Shown: one piece after another, positions 36,718 through 49,192 of the stretch
Position numbering within the stretch: position 1 is the stretch's first letter
Layout: the number at the start of each line of letters is the position of its first letter
Assembly: GCF_900090045.1 (NCBI RefSeq)
Contig: NC_041786.1
Span: 1,978,501 to 2,042,500 of the forward strand
Direction: 5' to 3'
Source of the DNA: Plasmodium malariae
Taxonomy: Eukaryota > Apicomplexa > Aconoidasida > Haemosporida > Plasmodiidae
DNA: 64,000 nucleotides
Notes under the pieces: generated by a model
Told to the model about the DNA's origin: nothing
Seen by the model: the letters and a program-made list of their open reading frames with translations, nothing else
Database searches by the model: none
Translations under genes and position numbers: made by a program

Positions 36718-39700
36718 ATTTTCTTAAAATATCCTCTATTCATTTTAAAAGAAAATATTTTTGAAAATCTCTCGTTTAGCAAGAATGAATGCTTAAAAGA
36801 AAAAGACGCGCGTTATTGTAAATCTGTTTGTCGTTTATTAATAGAAGACGACATTGATTTCTTTAATATAGAACAACTTAAAAATTTATTATATTTTCAG
36901 TCGAAATTAGAAAAACAAATAAGAAGAACACAAAAAGAAGAAAACAAATTAGAAGTATTAAAACAAGCTGTTAAAAATGGTAACTTCATTGGTTACCTTC
37001 ACTTTGATCAAAAGGCTAATGAAAAGAAAGAAAACTATGATACGAATATTGATAAAAAAGAAGGAGTAAAAGGAGAAGAAAACAAAGAAAATGATTTAAA
37101 AAATATTGAGTATGGAAACCAAAAAGAAAAAGAAGTACAAATTGATCAAAAAAGTAAAAATAACATGAACAGTGAAGGTGAAATAAAAGTGGGGGAGAAC
37201 ATTCAGCTGAATAAAAATTCTTTAGCAAGAAATGATCCCATAATACATGATAGAAATGAAAATGTAAATGAAAATCCAAATGAAAAGGCAAACAAAAAGG
37301 AAAACGAAAAGACAAACGAAAAATTAGCTCAAAACAAAATAACATACGAACCGCAATCGAGCAAAGTATTAGAAAAAACCCAAGCAGATAAATTCATAAA
37401 GAAACATGAGCATCTAAATAATTCATCAGATTTTGGAAGTCAAAATAAAGAAGAAGGAAAATATACTAATAATTTTAATTTAAACAAAGTCTTAAAAGGT
37501 GCAGATTTTTCTAATAAACTCGAATTACTTAAAAATTATATTTCTTTTCATAATGAAGCAGATAATATAGGCCAAAGTTTAGCATCTAAGGAGCATTCAA
37601 CTAATGAACAAAAACAAGATATATATGCAAATGATTTAAAAATAAATAAAGAAAAAATAATTTATAAAAATACACAGGGAACAAATTTTAACCAAGATAT
37701 AAATAATAATATAAACAAATATAGGGAAGAAGACGAAAATGTGAAATTGGCAATGTCTAATGCAAATGTAGAAAAAAAGGAAAATGATACGCATGATCAT
37801 TTTTATAATACATTTAAAAATGATGATGAAGAAAAAACTAATATTCGTTTAAGAGGAAAATATGCTAAGGAAATGCTTGATGTTAACGATTTAGTAAAGT
37901 ATATGAAAAATTTTTTGGGTATAAAATCAAATATACATGAAAAATTTGAACATGAAAAATTAATACTAAAAAACTGTAATTATGAATCCTTTGGTCCAGA
38001 TTACTGTAGCGTTAATGAAGAAGCAAAAGAAATGTTATGGAATTATGAAAAAAAAAAAAATTCTGCCTTTTTATTTATAATATTATTTACCTTATTTTTT
38101 AGTCTGCTCATACAAAATGTGGTCTATTATATTGAAAAGAGAGTAAGAAATTCTAAAGATCAGTTTAGAAAAGATTTACTCAATACAGCTTTTAGACAAA
38201 TATCTTTAATTACAATAATTAACCTCACAATATGGGGTATTCTTCAGTCAAATATTGCTGAAGCGCTCGATGCAGTAATTTTTTATGATGTTAGTACCAA
38301 CAAAATTAAGAAAACATATATAAATAAAAAATGAATAAATAGATAAAAAAGTGAAGTAAAATTAAGTAGAAAACCGAGGAGTTTCATATTAATTCTATAT
38401 TGTTGTTGCACTGATTTGGCATTACTGTTTATATTTATGCTCTTATTCCTTTATGCTCATATTCCTTTAGGTTTTTATACCTTTATGCTTTTATCCCTTT
38501 ATATTTTGATCCCTCTATGATTTTATCCCTCTATGATTTTGTCCCTCTATGATTTTATCCCTTTATGCTACTATGCTATTGTCCATTTACTCCTTTGTGA
38601 TGTTCTCGATATTTTTAGATACTGCCACAACAAAGAAATGTTGATGAGATCCTGCATAATGTTGAACCACTACTAGAAATTATATTTGAAAAAATTCTTT
38701 TCATTTCCATGAATTTCTTAATATGGTAAATACAGGGAAATTTTATGAATGTGTATATAATTTTACTAAAGTGTTCATCTTATGTTGCATATATATATAC
38801 ATAAATATATATACATATATACATACATATGAGGACATTTGTGTAACTTCTTCACTTCAAATTCTACATCTACCGCTATTATTTCAAAATGGATCCTGTT
38901 CTTACCCCATTTTTTTTAGTTATTCGCTATTTATTATAAACATACATTTCGTAACAAGAAAAATATTGAAGTGGTTTTCCGAATCAGATAATTGTGACAT
39001 ATCAACTGTAGCAAAGGAGTTGAAAGAATATAGAGAAGGGTGTTTCAAGAATCTATTTTTTATTTCAAGATATGGTAGAAATTCTAAATATTTAGCCCAC
39101 AGGTAAAATTTTTAGTTTAACAAAAATATCAAAAAATGAATAAAAAAAAAAATTCTTTTTCACATCCTATATTTATTTAAAAACTAAGGTTATTGTCGTT
39201 TTTTTATTCTACTGTAGATATGATTTTTCTGAAAATGTGGATGCTATAAGTATTCCTGGTCTAGACCCCAATGGATATTATTACTATGAATATATGAGAG
39301 CATGTTTATTGAAATATAACGTCAAGCTGATAAAAATACCTAATGCTGTTATATTATTTTTAGTATTCTCATGTATTTCCTTAAGGTATTATATCAGAAA
39401 AATTGCAAAAAACACATTTAATTTATTATGAAATATAATGTATTTTATCTTTTGATAATTTATTTGTTTGTTTTTATATAGGCCATTTTTTAACATAAGA
39501 CTTAAAGCGGAAGTTATTTTTTTAAACGGATTGTCATTAGTGTGTGTTGTTGGGCTAATTCTATTGTTCATTTACGTAAAACAAAAATATCCATACGTAT
39601 ATATGTATTTGTGTATATATGTATGTATAAAAATGTGTATGTTCAAATATGTCGTGCATGTTTGGATGCGCAAGCATCGTATTATTTAATGATAGTTATC

Positions 39701-42363
39701 ATCATGCCATTTAACACTATTTAATGAAAAAACTAAAATCACACCTTTTACCATTTTTTATGCAGTTGTATAGAATAGACAGGAAATTGCTACCAAGGGA
39801 TATATCAAAATATTTACTAAATAGATATCATATTGAAACATGTGATCAAAACAAAAAGGATATTACTCCATATTATAAATTACTAAAACAACAAGTAATA
39901 AAATATTTAATAATAAAAAGGAAAATAAAAACTAAAAAAAAAAACTAAAATAAAAATTAAAATGAAAACTAATATTAAAATAAAATTGAAAACTAAAATA
40001 AAAATAAAAATTATAATTATGATATTTTACTAATTATATACATAGTTTATTGTAAAACTTTTCAATCTTTTTACTCCATTCTTTTTAGTCTGTGTACCCC
40101 TCAACAATAAATTATTTTCTCTATAAAACAACATTCCCCAACAAACATGAGCAACTGTTTTTTTTATGGGGTAATGGCCCCCCTCTAATTAATTTTATTT
40201 TTCAAGTAAGCAAGAAGAGAGAATAATTTTATGTAAAATATGTTGAGAATATAAGAACCTTAAATTTAGAAGGGTACGTCATTATTCGCACATGAAAATG
40301 TAAGCATTGTTTATGTATACATTTATTTTTTATTTTTATTTTTAGACGTTGTGCTTCTGCTTTTTAATCATATTATCTTGTTGGATATTTTTATTAAGAG
40401 TCGATAATATAACATGGTTTCAATTATATAGTTATGGCAGTTTGGCTATTTGTGTATGCATAGTACTTTTCTTATTTATGCTAAAATATATTATTTATTA
40501 CAATATTATGATTAGCAAAACGGGCTATTTAATTGATACTAAATTGTTGGAGAAGGTGAGGAAATTTGAGGAATAAAAAAAGGACGAAAAGGAACGAAAA
40601 AAGAAGAAATTAATGCATAATTAAATGATGCAACACATGTATGACCGAATTGATGAAGAATAGTTGAAAAAGAAAAATAGAATAGTATATAATAGATAAT
40701 AAACGCGCGTCTCGTATATGCTTCGCTTTTTTTGTAGGTCTGGGAATTTGAAAGATCAGACAACATAAAGAGAATATCTGAATTTATTGATGCTATAAAA
40801 ATAAAGGTTAAATTTTGTATACATTTTTTCCTATATTAATTTGTAGATTTTTTATTTTGTATGTGTGTATAACATTTTTTTTTTTTTTTTTGGTAAATAA
40901 TTTTATTTAATATTGACTCGTTTGTATAATATTGTCAAAATTTGGTCTAACTGTTGCCTTTTTGTAGTCCACCTTACATGCATTAAAAGAAGGAGGTGAA
41001 GTTTTTTGGAGGCAGCTGCTAATAAAATCAAATACAGTGCCATCAAATATACAGGAAAAAATGTTTAGTATTTGGATAGGACTGGATGAGGAAAACAGAG
41101 GTATTATCGATTCCGCGAAAATTTTGAAATTCCTAAAATCACAAGGAATTAACTTAACGTCAGAACATGATATCAAAGTAATTTCTTTAAAATATATAAC
41201 TAGAAAAGTCTTAAAATTACAACAAAGAAAAAAAAAAAATATATATATTAATATAAAAAATGTAACGATTAATATAAATAATTTGTGTAAATATTAATCC
41301 TAATATATTTTGTTACTTTTTACTCATAAAAATATACCCCTTCTTTAGGAGTTTCTGGAAGTGTTTGACAGAAACAACAAAAATGGCCTAAACCAGGAAG
41401 AGTTTTTCGTTCTCATTATCATAGTCAAACAAATTTTAGTCGAACTCTTAGATATTAATGCTGTTCAGGTAGACAGCATATATAAACATAAAATAAATAA
41501 AAAAAAAAAAAAAGAAACGTTACGTTTATCATTTTTTTTTTTTTTTTAATACACCTCATACCACATTATTTTTTATGTTAAATTTATAGTCTTTGTTTGA
41601 AGAAGTCTACGGAATTCCATGGAATTCGCTATCGTCAATTGATGTTAACAGTTTAAAGCGAATATTATCAGAAGTAAGAAAAAATAGCATATTTCCTTCC
41701 TCCCCTCCTCACATCTATTTTTTCTTTTTTTTGTTTACATTACTATTAAACATATTCGCTTTTTTTAAGCAACTACAATAAATATGCTTCATATTGTCGG
41801 TATCATTTTGCGCACTTTAATTTTGTAGCTAAATTTACAATGGCCACATGGAAAAATTCGCAATTTAATTGACTTTGTGTGTGAAAATAAAAAAACGAAA
41901 TATGTGAGTGCAGAATACTTTATTAAACAGCTGATAAATATCGAAGAAGTAACGTTGCAGCCCTTTCACGTAATAATACTTGCATGCATTATATATGCTC
42001 CAGTTGCAGCGAATTATGTATACACATGCATATATATATATACATATATATACACAAACACATACACATGTACATTTTCATTGCACTATTTCCTCTAACA
42101 TAAAACGGGAAAAAGTTATTTACATAGACGAAATACACTAATGTAAGACAATATATAAATATAAAGTTTTCTTCTTTTTCGTTTTTTTTCAGTCAGTTTC
42201 AGACACAAAATAAAAATAAATAAGGGATAAATTTATTTTTATTTCCTTTTCCGATAACAACAATTTTCTTATTTGCTACATATAGGGAAAAATAGTATCT
42301 GTCAACAGTGAATATGAATATGGGAAGTCGAAGAAAAATTATCTAATTCGTTTATTCATTTGA
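36718..42363 (+). CDS. MLO-like seven-helix membrane protein with EF-hand-like C-terminus, 14 exons
   Basis: Fourteen exons close with GT-AG borders and consistent phase: 36718-38289, 38619-38725, 38920-39102, 39218-39385, 39482-39575, 39766-39894, 40089-40205, 40346-40555, 40738-40806, 40968-41177, 41349-41468, 41590-41673, 41829-41969, 42286-42363 (TGA). This gives at least 1093 residues; the 5' end may extend further left. After a Lys/Asn/Glu-rich N-terminus, seven hydrophobic helices follow. The spacing is MLO-like: TM1-TM2 joined by a basic loop (VVYYIEKRVRNSKDQ), a long loop after TM3 (KILKWFSES ... YGRNSKYLAHRYDF), TM4-TM5, then HEQLFFLWGNGPPLINF before TM6, comparable to the ELFWFGRPxLxLxLIHF block of plant MLO. 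The C-terminus has two EF-hand-like loops (DEENRGIIDSAK; DRNNKNGLNQEE). MLO proteins are plant membrane proteins linked to calcium. The family call is my inference; the exon model is strong. Confidence 0.8.
38425..38580 (+). repeat. intronic 16-bp minisatellite
   Basis: Within the first intron of the 14-exon model, units of the type gattttatccctctat recur about eight times with drift (ctttatgctttta, ccctctatgatttt). Borders are approximate. Confidence 0.75.
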
Positions 42364-43189
42364 TTTTTTTTTTTCTTTTGATTTGATTATTATTCCTTTT
42401 ATAATTATTTAGTTATTTACTTTATTTAATTACTTTTTTTTTTTTTTTTTTTATCACACATACAATAACGAAATTATCTAAGTGAAAATTTTTATCATTT
42501 TATTTGTTCATTATATTTTATTTTTTGAGTTTTGTTAAGCTTTCGCATACGCGTATATATATATATATATATATACATATACGTATATGTGTATGTATGC
42601 GTACGCATAAACGCTTCCTTTATTATTATAGCTTCATTTTTTAAGGTTTAATTTTTTATTGTTTTATCTTGATGTAATTAATCTTTTAGTTTTGTGATTT
42701 ACATTTTTAATAAACAATTTGTAGTACCTTTTTTTTTTTTTTTTTAAAAAAAAACTTTTATATAATTTTAAAATATTATGCATATAATTCTTTTTCGTCC
42801 ATTTGTATAAGGAAAATTTTATTTTATGTACCAACGATCATATTTTACCTCTTTAATTTTATATATATTCAAATAAATTACGAACGAACTGAAATGATGC
42901 TTATTTTGAAGTTACAGTAGAAGTCGAATGAACAGTTTGGAATCCCAAAGAAAGGAAGATTGTAAGATATAAAACGATAAATAGATAAACATACAAGATT
43001 TTTTTATATATGTATGTTTCTTTTTTAGAGTGCAACATTTTCACGTACAGGAATTATTTCTCTGTGTATATGTATATATATATATATATATGTGCTTATA
43101 TACATTTGTGTGTATAGATTTATGCAAAAGAAGCATAAGAAAGATTGGTTAAACTGGCTCTGATGAATTAAAGAAAAGGATCACGAAAG
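42364..43189. other. intergenic region
   Basis: It is the 3' flank of the seven-helix gene and the 5' flank of mS6. It contains poly(T) (about 42436-42452 and 42730-42745) and (TA)n/(CGTATA) palindromic runs near 42550-42612 and 43073-43092. No gene is seen. Confidence 0.5.
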
Positions 43190-43534
43190 ATGGTTTTGTA
43201 TGAGTCTTATATAGCCTTAAGTAAACACATAAAAAAAGACGACGTTAAAAATTTAATGAAAAATTTTCATTTTATAGTAAATAAATATAATGGCAATATA
43301 ATAAGTATCAATGATTTAGGTTGGAGGAAATTTGCCTTTTGCATAAAAAAACCGAATGTAGGTACATTTCACTTTGGTAGATTTTACTGTATTACGTTTT
43401 ATTCAAATAGCAAAAGTATAAAAGATTTGAATGAATTTTTTTATAGTAATACTTTTATTTTAAGATTTTTAAATGTTAAAATGAAATATCGATCAAATTT
43501 TTTGGTAGCACCTTTCTCATACATAATAGAATAG
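43190..43534 (+). CDS. mitochondrial small-subunit ribosomal protein bS6m
   Basis: Single-exon gene for 114 residues with the S6 ferredoxin-like fold order: beta1 MVLYESYIALS, a helix, then NGNIISINDLGWRKFAFCIKK, FHFGRFYCITFYSNSK, a second helix and the strand FILRFLNVKMK. The LGWRKFAFCIKK segment equals the bacterial DWGRRQLAYPIxK core that contacts 16S rRNA and S18. Plasmodium has two organellar ribosomes. From memory the P. falciparum gene at this syntenic position is annotated as mitochondrial S6. Targeting information is not obvious because the protein starts directly with the domain, so organelle assignment rests on synteny recall. Confidence 0.88.
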   Translation: MVLYESYIALSKHIKKDDVKNLMKNFHFIVNKYNGNIISINDLGWRKFAFCIKKPNVGTFHFGRFYCITFYSNSKSIKDLNEFFYSNTFILRFLNVKMKYRSNFLVAPFSYIIE

Positions 43535-44259
43535 CAGGATTACACCACACTCGCACATACACATATATATTTACATATACAATAACAAAAAAAAAAAAAA
43601 ATAAAAAATAAGAATTCAAGTGAAACAACGTATTTTACTGTTACATTACTTCATTTGTTTCATATCTTATATGTAGAATTAAGCCTTCTTTTATTTTTTC
43701 CTTTTTTTATTTTCTTTATTTTTATGTTTTTTTTTTAAAAGTATAACATAAAAAAAATAAAAATAAATAAAACAAAGACAAACATTAGCACGAAAATGAA
43801 AATAAACGAAGAGAACTGACTTTATTTTACCAATTAGTATTATTTATAAAAACAAATAAATAACTTTTGTTTTACTGCTTATAAAGGTCCAAAATTGAGA
43901 GGCACAATACATAAGTGACATAATAATGTGTACATATTATATATTAGAAATAAAAATAAATATATGTATGTGAATATTTTACAAAATATTACGTTAGTGG
44001 TGTTGTACTTACAATGTACGATATAATTAGTCTAGTGCTGTGCATTTTAACTGAAAAGTATAACATGTGCATGTAAATTCATTTTTATGCAATATATATA
44101 TATAGCACACTATAATTACAGCGTAAAACTTCATGAACATTAGTCTATAGCAAAAAAAAAAAAAAAAAATAAAATAACTATAACATTCAAAATATTCTTC
44201 TCCAACTGTAAACAGAAAAAATAAAGTTTCTTATTATATGGGAACCCTTTTTTTAATTT
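43535..44259. other. convergent intergenic region
   Basis: 3' flanks of mS6 and the cyclin gene. It contains poly(A) at about 43588-43601 and 44152-44169. No coding-like frame is seen. Confidence 0.55.
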
Positions 44260-45240
44260 CTATTTTACGTCAATCTTTTTGCTAGATTCGCTTTGCGTAT
44301 AATCTTCGCTATTTAACTTCTTTTTCTTAGATTTTTTGTAACTTTTTTTTTTCTTTAAAATTTTATAAATATCAATACACATATCTAAGGTCTCACCTAT
44401 CTGTCTAGTTGTATTTTCATCGTCAAATGTATTTCTGAAATCAAGATGTTCTTTATATTCGATATGCAGTTCATCAATTTTGTTCTTTAATTTTTGAAAA
44501 AGAATTTGATTATTGTTTGTAATAAACTCTAAAATAAATTTATCCGCATTAACTATATTAAAATTTATTTTAATATTATTTATAAAGCAATATAATGCTA
44601 TTTGTGCAGGCGTATATGTAAAGGTGATGAAAAAGTTTTCAATAATTTTTAAGCATTCATCTGACGTGGTCATGTAAATTTTATCACATATATTTTCGAA
44701 GGAATTTTTTATTTCATTATCTTTATTTATATATTTATTAATATAATTTAAAAACTTAATTTTTAAATAATATAAACATTCTTTCGTATACAAAAAATTT
44801 AATTCAAAGTTTAATGATGAGCAAACGACATCTTCATGTTCTAATACTTTATCTAAATTTATGTCAATATCGTTAAAGAATTCATTCATTCTATATAATC
44901 TACCATACCCTTCCAATTTTATTGCTAATATGATACAGGTAAATATTAAGATACGTGGATCATATTCTAAAATAATTTCCTTCAAATAAAACCTGTTATA
45001 CAACACAGTAGCACATTCCACTATTTGCGGTTTCAGTCCTTTTATTTCAGAAAAGTGAGTTAGCTGATAACAAAAATATAGCTTGGTTTTCTCTATATCA
45101 GCATATTTCGGTATGCTCACATTACTATCTTTAAATTTTTCTTTAAAGTCATTATATTTTTTTAAGCATATATCATCTATTTCTTTTCTGCTTTTGAAAA
45201 ACCATTTTCTTATATGTGATGTATCGTTTGGGTAATTCAT
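44260..45240 (-). CDS. CYC1: cyclin H-like cyclin (CYC1)
   Basis: Single-exon gene for 326 residues, the size of human cyclin H (323). It starts with the N-terminal helix typical of cyclin H (SHIRKWFFKSRKEIDDI ... CLKKY). Cyclin box 1 shows ECATVLYNRFYLKEIILEYDPRILIFTCIILAIKLEG, comparable to the VVGTACMYFKRFYL ... RIIMLTCAFLACKVDE block. The second fold contains ENFFITFTYTPAQIALYCF, matching TDAYLLYTPSQIALTAIL. The tail is Lys/Ser-rich. In P. falciparum cyclin 1 associates with the CDK-like kinase MRK and the MAT1 homologue; that is literature recall. The role is CAK/TFIIH-type or cell-cycle kinase activation. The identification is strong, and the symbol follows recalled synteny. Confidence 0.9.
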   Translation of the reverse strand: MNYPNDTSHIRKWFFKSRKEIDDICLKKYNDFKEKFKDSNVSIPKYADIEKTKLYFCYQLTHFSEIKGLKPQIVECATVLYNRFYLKEIILEYDPRILIFTCIILAIKLEGYGRLYRMNEFFNDIDINLDKVLEHEDVVCSSLNFELNFLYTKECLYYLKIKFLNYINKYINKDNEIKNSFENICDKIYMTTSDECLKIIENFFITFTYTPAQIALYCFINNIKINFNIVNADKFILEFITNNNQILFQKLKNKIDELHIEYKEHLDFRNTFDDENTTRQIGETLDMCIDIYKILKKKKSYKKSKKKKLNSEDYTQSESSKKIDVK

Positions 45241-45886
45241 ATTTTTTTATTATTTCCATTTATTGAAAAATAAGAAATAAAAACGAGAAAGAAAATAAAT
45301 CAAATAGTTAAGACAAAAACTGTTAATAACTGAACTTTTGAAAATGCATACACGAGCGTGGGTATTTTTGTATGTATTCACTTACGTATATACTTATTAA
45401 CTTATGAAAGTATATACCTATTTACTTATGTATGTATATTTTTCCTTGTATTTTACTTTTTACGTAGAAACATTAAGGAAATGTGAACTTTCGTAATTCC
45501 ACATTCTTCCATTTAAGAATTTTAATTAAATAATACTAAATATTATTGCTTTTTTTCTTTTTTTTTTCTTTTAATTGCCATTCTTACATATTGGTATTAA
45601 TACACTTTTTCATATCCATATTTTTTTATTATAGTGGATTATTGCTTTTATAACACTTTAATTTATTTTTTTTTTTTTTTTCCTTTTGGTTCATTTATAT
45701 ATATATTTTGTACAGAGAGAGTATATAAATAAAGAGTAGTCAAAATATTGCACATATCTACGTTTAAGTTATAAAAACAAAAGAATGTATGTGTCGTATT
45801 AAAGGTACATAATGTAATAATAACTACTTTTTTATGGAAACATAATGAATCATTTAAAAGGCTAAATATTCTCTCATATAAGAGTA

Positions 45887-45936
<50 letters not shown>

Positions 45937-45945
45937 CTTTTATAA
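45241..45945. promoter_or_regulatory. divergent intergenic region
   Basis: It lies between cyclin (-) and the small spliced gene (+). It includes poly(T) runs (about 45547-45572 and 45664-45682) and (TA)n at about 45892-45923. Promoters for both are presumed; no motif was recognised. Confidence 0.45.
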
Positions 45946-46329
45946 ATGGTTCCTTTTTTTTGCTATGCAACAGTAAAATAGATACATTTTTAACAGTAGT
46001 ATTTTCACGTAATACGTTTATTTATACCAGTAAGTACATTGCACATATATATATATATATAAATATATACTATTACAACTTTGAAGATCTTTTAGGTGAA
46101 ATCAAATATATTTTGGAAATAAGGAGCATAATTAAAAGCGCAGAATTAGAGGAGATATTAAGAATAGCTCGTTGGAAAATTCAATATTTAAAAAAAAAAA
46201 AAGAAATTTTGTTCCAAAATGATTGTAAAAAAGAATAAAAAAAACTTAACACATTTTGCGTGGTTAGCCTTATTAATAATACCAAGTTTTTATTTCAAGA
46301 ATTTGCTTTTTGATGTAATACAGAATAAG

Positions 46330-46366
<37 letters not shown>

Positions 46367-46742
46367 AAATACATATAAACCCACACATGTGGACAAAAAT
46401 TAAAAATAATAATATATTAATATTATTATGTTTATAATACTACCTGTGGGGAATATGCTTAGTGACAGTATTTTTTTTTTGCAATTTTTTTATGTGTTTA
46501 GTTATGAACTTTTTTGAACCAGCTGTCTCCCTCTGACATTTTAGCTCATATTGCATTTTTGCTTTTCTCTTTATGTCCCCACAAGTTATATTCCCTCTTC
46601 TTTTCCTTTTCAGAATTTTTCAAGCCTCAAATTTGATAAATTCAAAAAAAAGATTTACAATAAAACCCTTAAGCGCATTTCTTTGCCAAATAAGAATTTT
46701 GAAGAGATGAATAATTATATACTCCATGATAACTTTCACTAG
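45946..46742 (+). CDS. small spliced gene, unknown function, model incomplete
   Basis: Three coding-like blocks lie in order. Block 1 (to 46029) reads LLCNSKIDTFLTVVFSRNTF and ends at a strong ACCA/GTAAGT donor. Block 2 starts at 46096 after a ttttag acceptor and joins in phase A|GT, giving YTSEIKYILEIRSIIK, then AELEEILRIARWKIQYLKKKK. It can end at a donor (46224/46225) or run to TAA at 46238. Block 3 (46614-46742) reads NFSSLKFDKFKKKIYNKTLK, then RISLPNKNFEEMNNYILHDNFH and TAG. The ATG at 45946 is one base out of frame with block 1 across a T8 run (45954-45961). The block 2 to block 3 link does not close in phase as the sequence stands. I do not recognise the protein. The basic helical character and short length would suit a small organellar or ribonucleoprotein subunit, but that is a guess. 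Confidence 0.5.
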
Positions 46743-46765
46743 ATTGAAGTGAGACACGTTCGCAC

Positions 46766-46798
<33 letters not shown>

Positions 46799-47285
46799 TA
46801 TACATATGTTTTATGCGAACGCATGTATATCTTATGAGAAGGTGTCGTGATGTATAAATTACGAATTGAAGTATCTTTTGGAAAGTAGTTTCACCAACGT
46901 TTGAAATAAATAGAAGAATATATATTATCCCAAATGAGCTGTCTTAAGATTAACAAAAATTAAATACGTGTGCAAAATGAAATGGAAGGATTAAAATGTA
47001 TGTTGTGTGCAAATATATATATGTACATAGGTACACATGCGCATAGATATATATGAATTATACTATTTTTCATACTCTTTTACGCTATACGAGTTTTGTT
47101 TTACTTTTTTTTTTTTTTTACCGTATGTATCAACTAGAATACATTATATTAATTTTTTATTTGAAAAATAATGTTTTACAATTTAGAATAGTGTTTGGAA
47201 GTTTCATGAACACGTAAGTTCCTTTTACCTTTTCATAACGTACGTATATGTACACACATCCAATCACACATGTATATATACATAC

Positions 47286-47332
<47 letters not shown>

Positions 47333-47597
47333 AATCTACATATTTATGTGCAACTAGACCCAATTGGGTTATGTAAAAATTTGACAAAAGATACTTTAAA
47401 ACAAAAAAATAAAAATTCCTTTGATGAAGTCTTTTAAATTGGCCCAGAAAAAAAAAAAAGAAAAAAAGAAAAATATCATTATAACTACATAAAAAGATAT
47501 TAATAAGGGTATTATATACAAAGGGATATAGATATGCCATTAATTTAATAATTAAACTAATAAATTCTGTCATAATCTATTCATTCAAATATAATAA
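46743..47597. other. convergent intergenic region
   Basis: It contains (TA)n at about 46769-46802 and 47289-47331 and poly(T)/poly(A) runs. The minus-strand frame at 47157-47573 passes straight through the (TA)n tract as IYIYIY and is not a gene. Nothing else is seen. Confidence 0.55.
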
Positions 47598-49192
47598 TCA
47601 TATATTGTTTTTTAACATTGTTAAGAGTGACATTTTGCTAGCCTTAATCTTTCGTATAATAAATTGAGGAATCAAAGATGACGTATCAAGCTCAATCTAA
47701 AATAAGGTAATAAAAGGATAAAAAATATACGTAATGCATCATTTAAACAATAATTACAGTTTTATGAACATACACATATGCTACGTAAAAATGAGTTCAT
47801 ACATAAGTAACGAAAAATAAAATAAAGATAATATGTATGGATAAAGTAAAGATTACATATATAGATAAAATAAAGTTAAAATAAAAGTAAAAATAAAAAT
47901 AAACCCAGAAAAAAAGTAAAATTTATCGATGAAAAAGCAATATCGAATAGCACTTATGGTTGTAGTTTTTTTACCGAGGAAATATAGGTTAATTTCATAC
48001 TCGTGTTTTCTTTTTTAATATAATAACCAGACAAATTAATAAACATTTTTTTTAACGAAGAGTTCATAATTTCCTGATCACATTCAATATCAATTGAAAA
48101 GGAATTTACGCTACTGATAAAAGGATTTACAAAACTGCTTTTACCTTTTTTATTATTGTCATTTACATTTAACGACACACATGTAATTATGTAGGACTCG
48201 CTATTTATCTACAAACGTTACGAAAAGGAGCGTAAATATATTTGCATGTAAAAATAGTCATATATATATATATATGCATATAAAATACATTGTATTAGCT
48301 CATTTATATGAATGGTTGGTGCAAAAATAAGGTAAAATTATTTTAAAAAAAAAAAAATGCATCTTTTTACTTTTTTTTTGTGCGCCAGAGTATAAAAGTA
48401 TCTGCCTTCATTTCCTAATGTGCCCTTATAACTTTGTTGTATTAATATTAAATCCTTATCGTACACTCGAAGAATTTTACCTAATTAAATACATGCGCAC
48501 ATTTTAAAATGTGTCATTATGCATCCAGTTGTATCAATGTAAATGGAAAAAAAAAAAAAAACGAAATTAAATTAAATTAAATCAAAACAAATTAAAATAT
48601 AATAAAATGATAATATATTAACCAAATAAAAAAAAATTTCAAAATGATATTATCTGCAAGTATGTGTTTATTTTTTAAACCTTCTATAAAATGTGGGTCA
48701 AATTTTTTTGTGCCATTTTCGTCCCATATTACTCGTATTAATTTTTCGAGCTAATTAGTAAAAGTATTATGAATATTTTTTTTTCTATGAATTTTGCGTG
48801 ATTTTTTTACGTTTTACGTTTTATGATGTACACTTTATGTTTTATATTCTACGTTTCACGTTTTACGTTTTATTTTTTTTTAATTTTTTACATTATATAC
48901 TGTTTTAGTTTTTTCCATTTGCTTATACCTTCGAGGAGTCGTGGAAAATAAGGCTCAGCTTTCCTACATCCGTATTCTTAACTTTTTTAAAATACAGATG
49001 TGATTCTTTATCAATAGAACTGTATTTGTTATAATCATTATCCTCTACAGCAAATTTGTATAAAAGTTTATCTGCCTCTGTTATAATTTCATTAACTTTT
49101 TTAATTTCTTCTTTATTCTTGCAAACTAAGTGTTTCATTTTTTTTATTTTTTCCTCCATGTCCACCTCATTATTTACACTGTTGCTACGCAT
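47598..49192 (-). CDS. START-domain (StAR-related) lipid-transfer protein, five exons
   Basis: Exons on the minus strand are 49192-48929, 48750 to about 48623, 48480-48371, 48208-47975 and 47696-47598 (TGA), all with GT-AG borders, about 277 residues. The N-terminus is a helical EEKIKKMKHLVCKNKEEIKK segment. A START-like domain follows: SLIFHDSSK|LEKLIRVIW ... KKFDPHFIEG, KILRVYDKDLILIQQSYKG, GNEGRYFYTLAHKK, SESYIITCVSLN, and the closing LTYISSIELDTSSLIPQFIIRKI, equal to the VxYxxxxDxxGxIPxxxVxK ending of START domains. START proteins bind and move single lipids. From memory, P. falciparum has a StAR-related protein at this locus. The exon 2 to exon 3 junction is out by one base at an A9 run on + (48628-48636): the exon is 128 nt where 127 would fit. 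Confidence 0.85.

Noticed and set aside
37016..37345. 109-residue minus-strand frame
   Set aside because: Antisense of the Lys/Glu/Asn-rich N-terminal exon of the seven-helix gene.
47157..47573. 138-residue minus-strand frame with IYIYIY
   Set aside because: Reads through a long (TA)n tract; no conserved segment and no partner exons.
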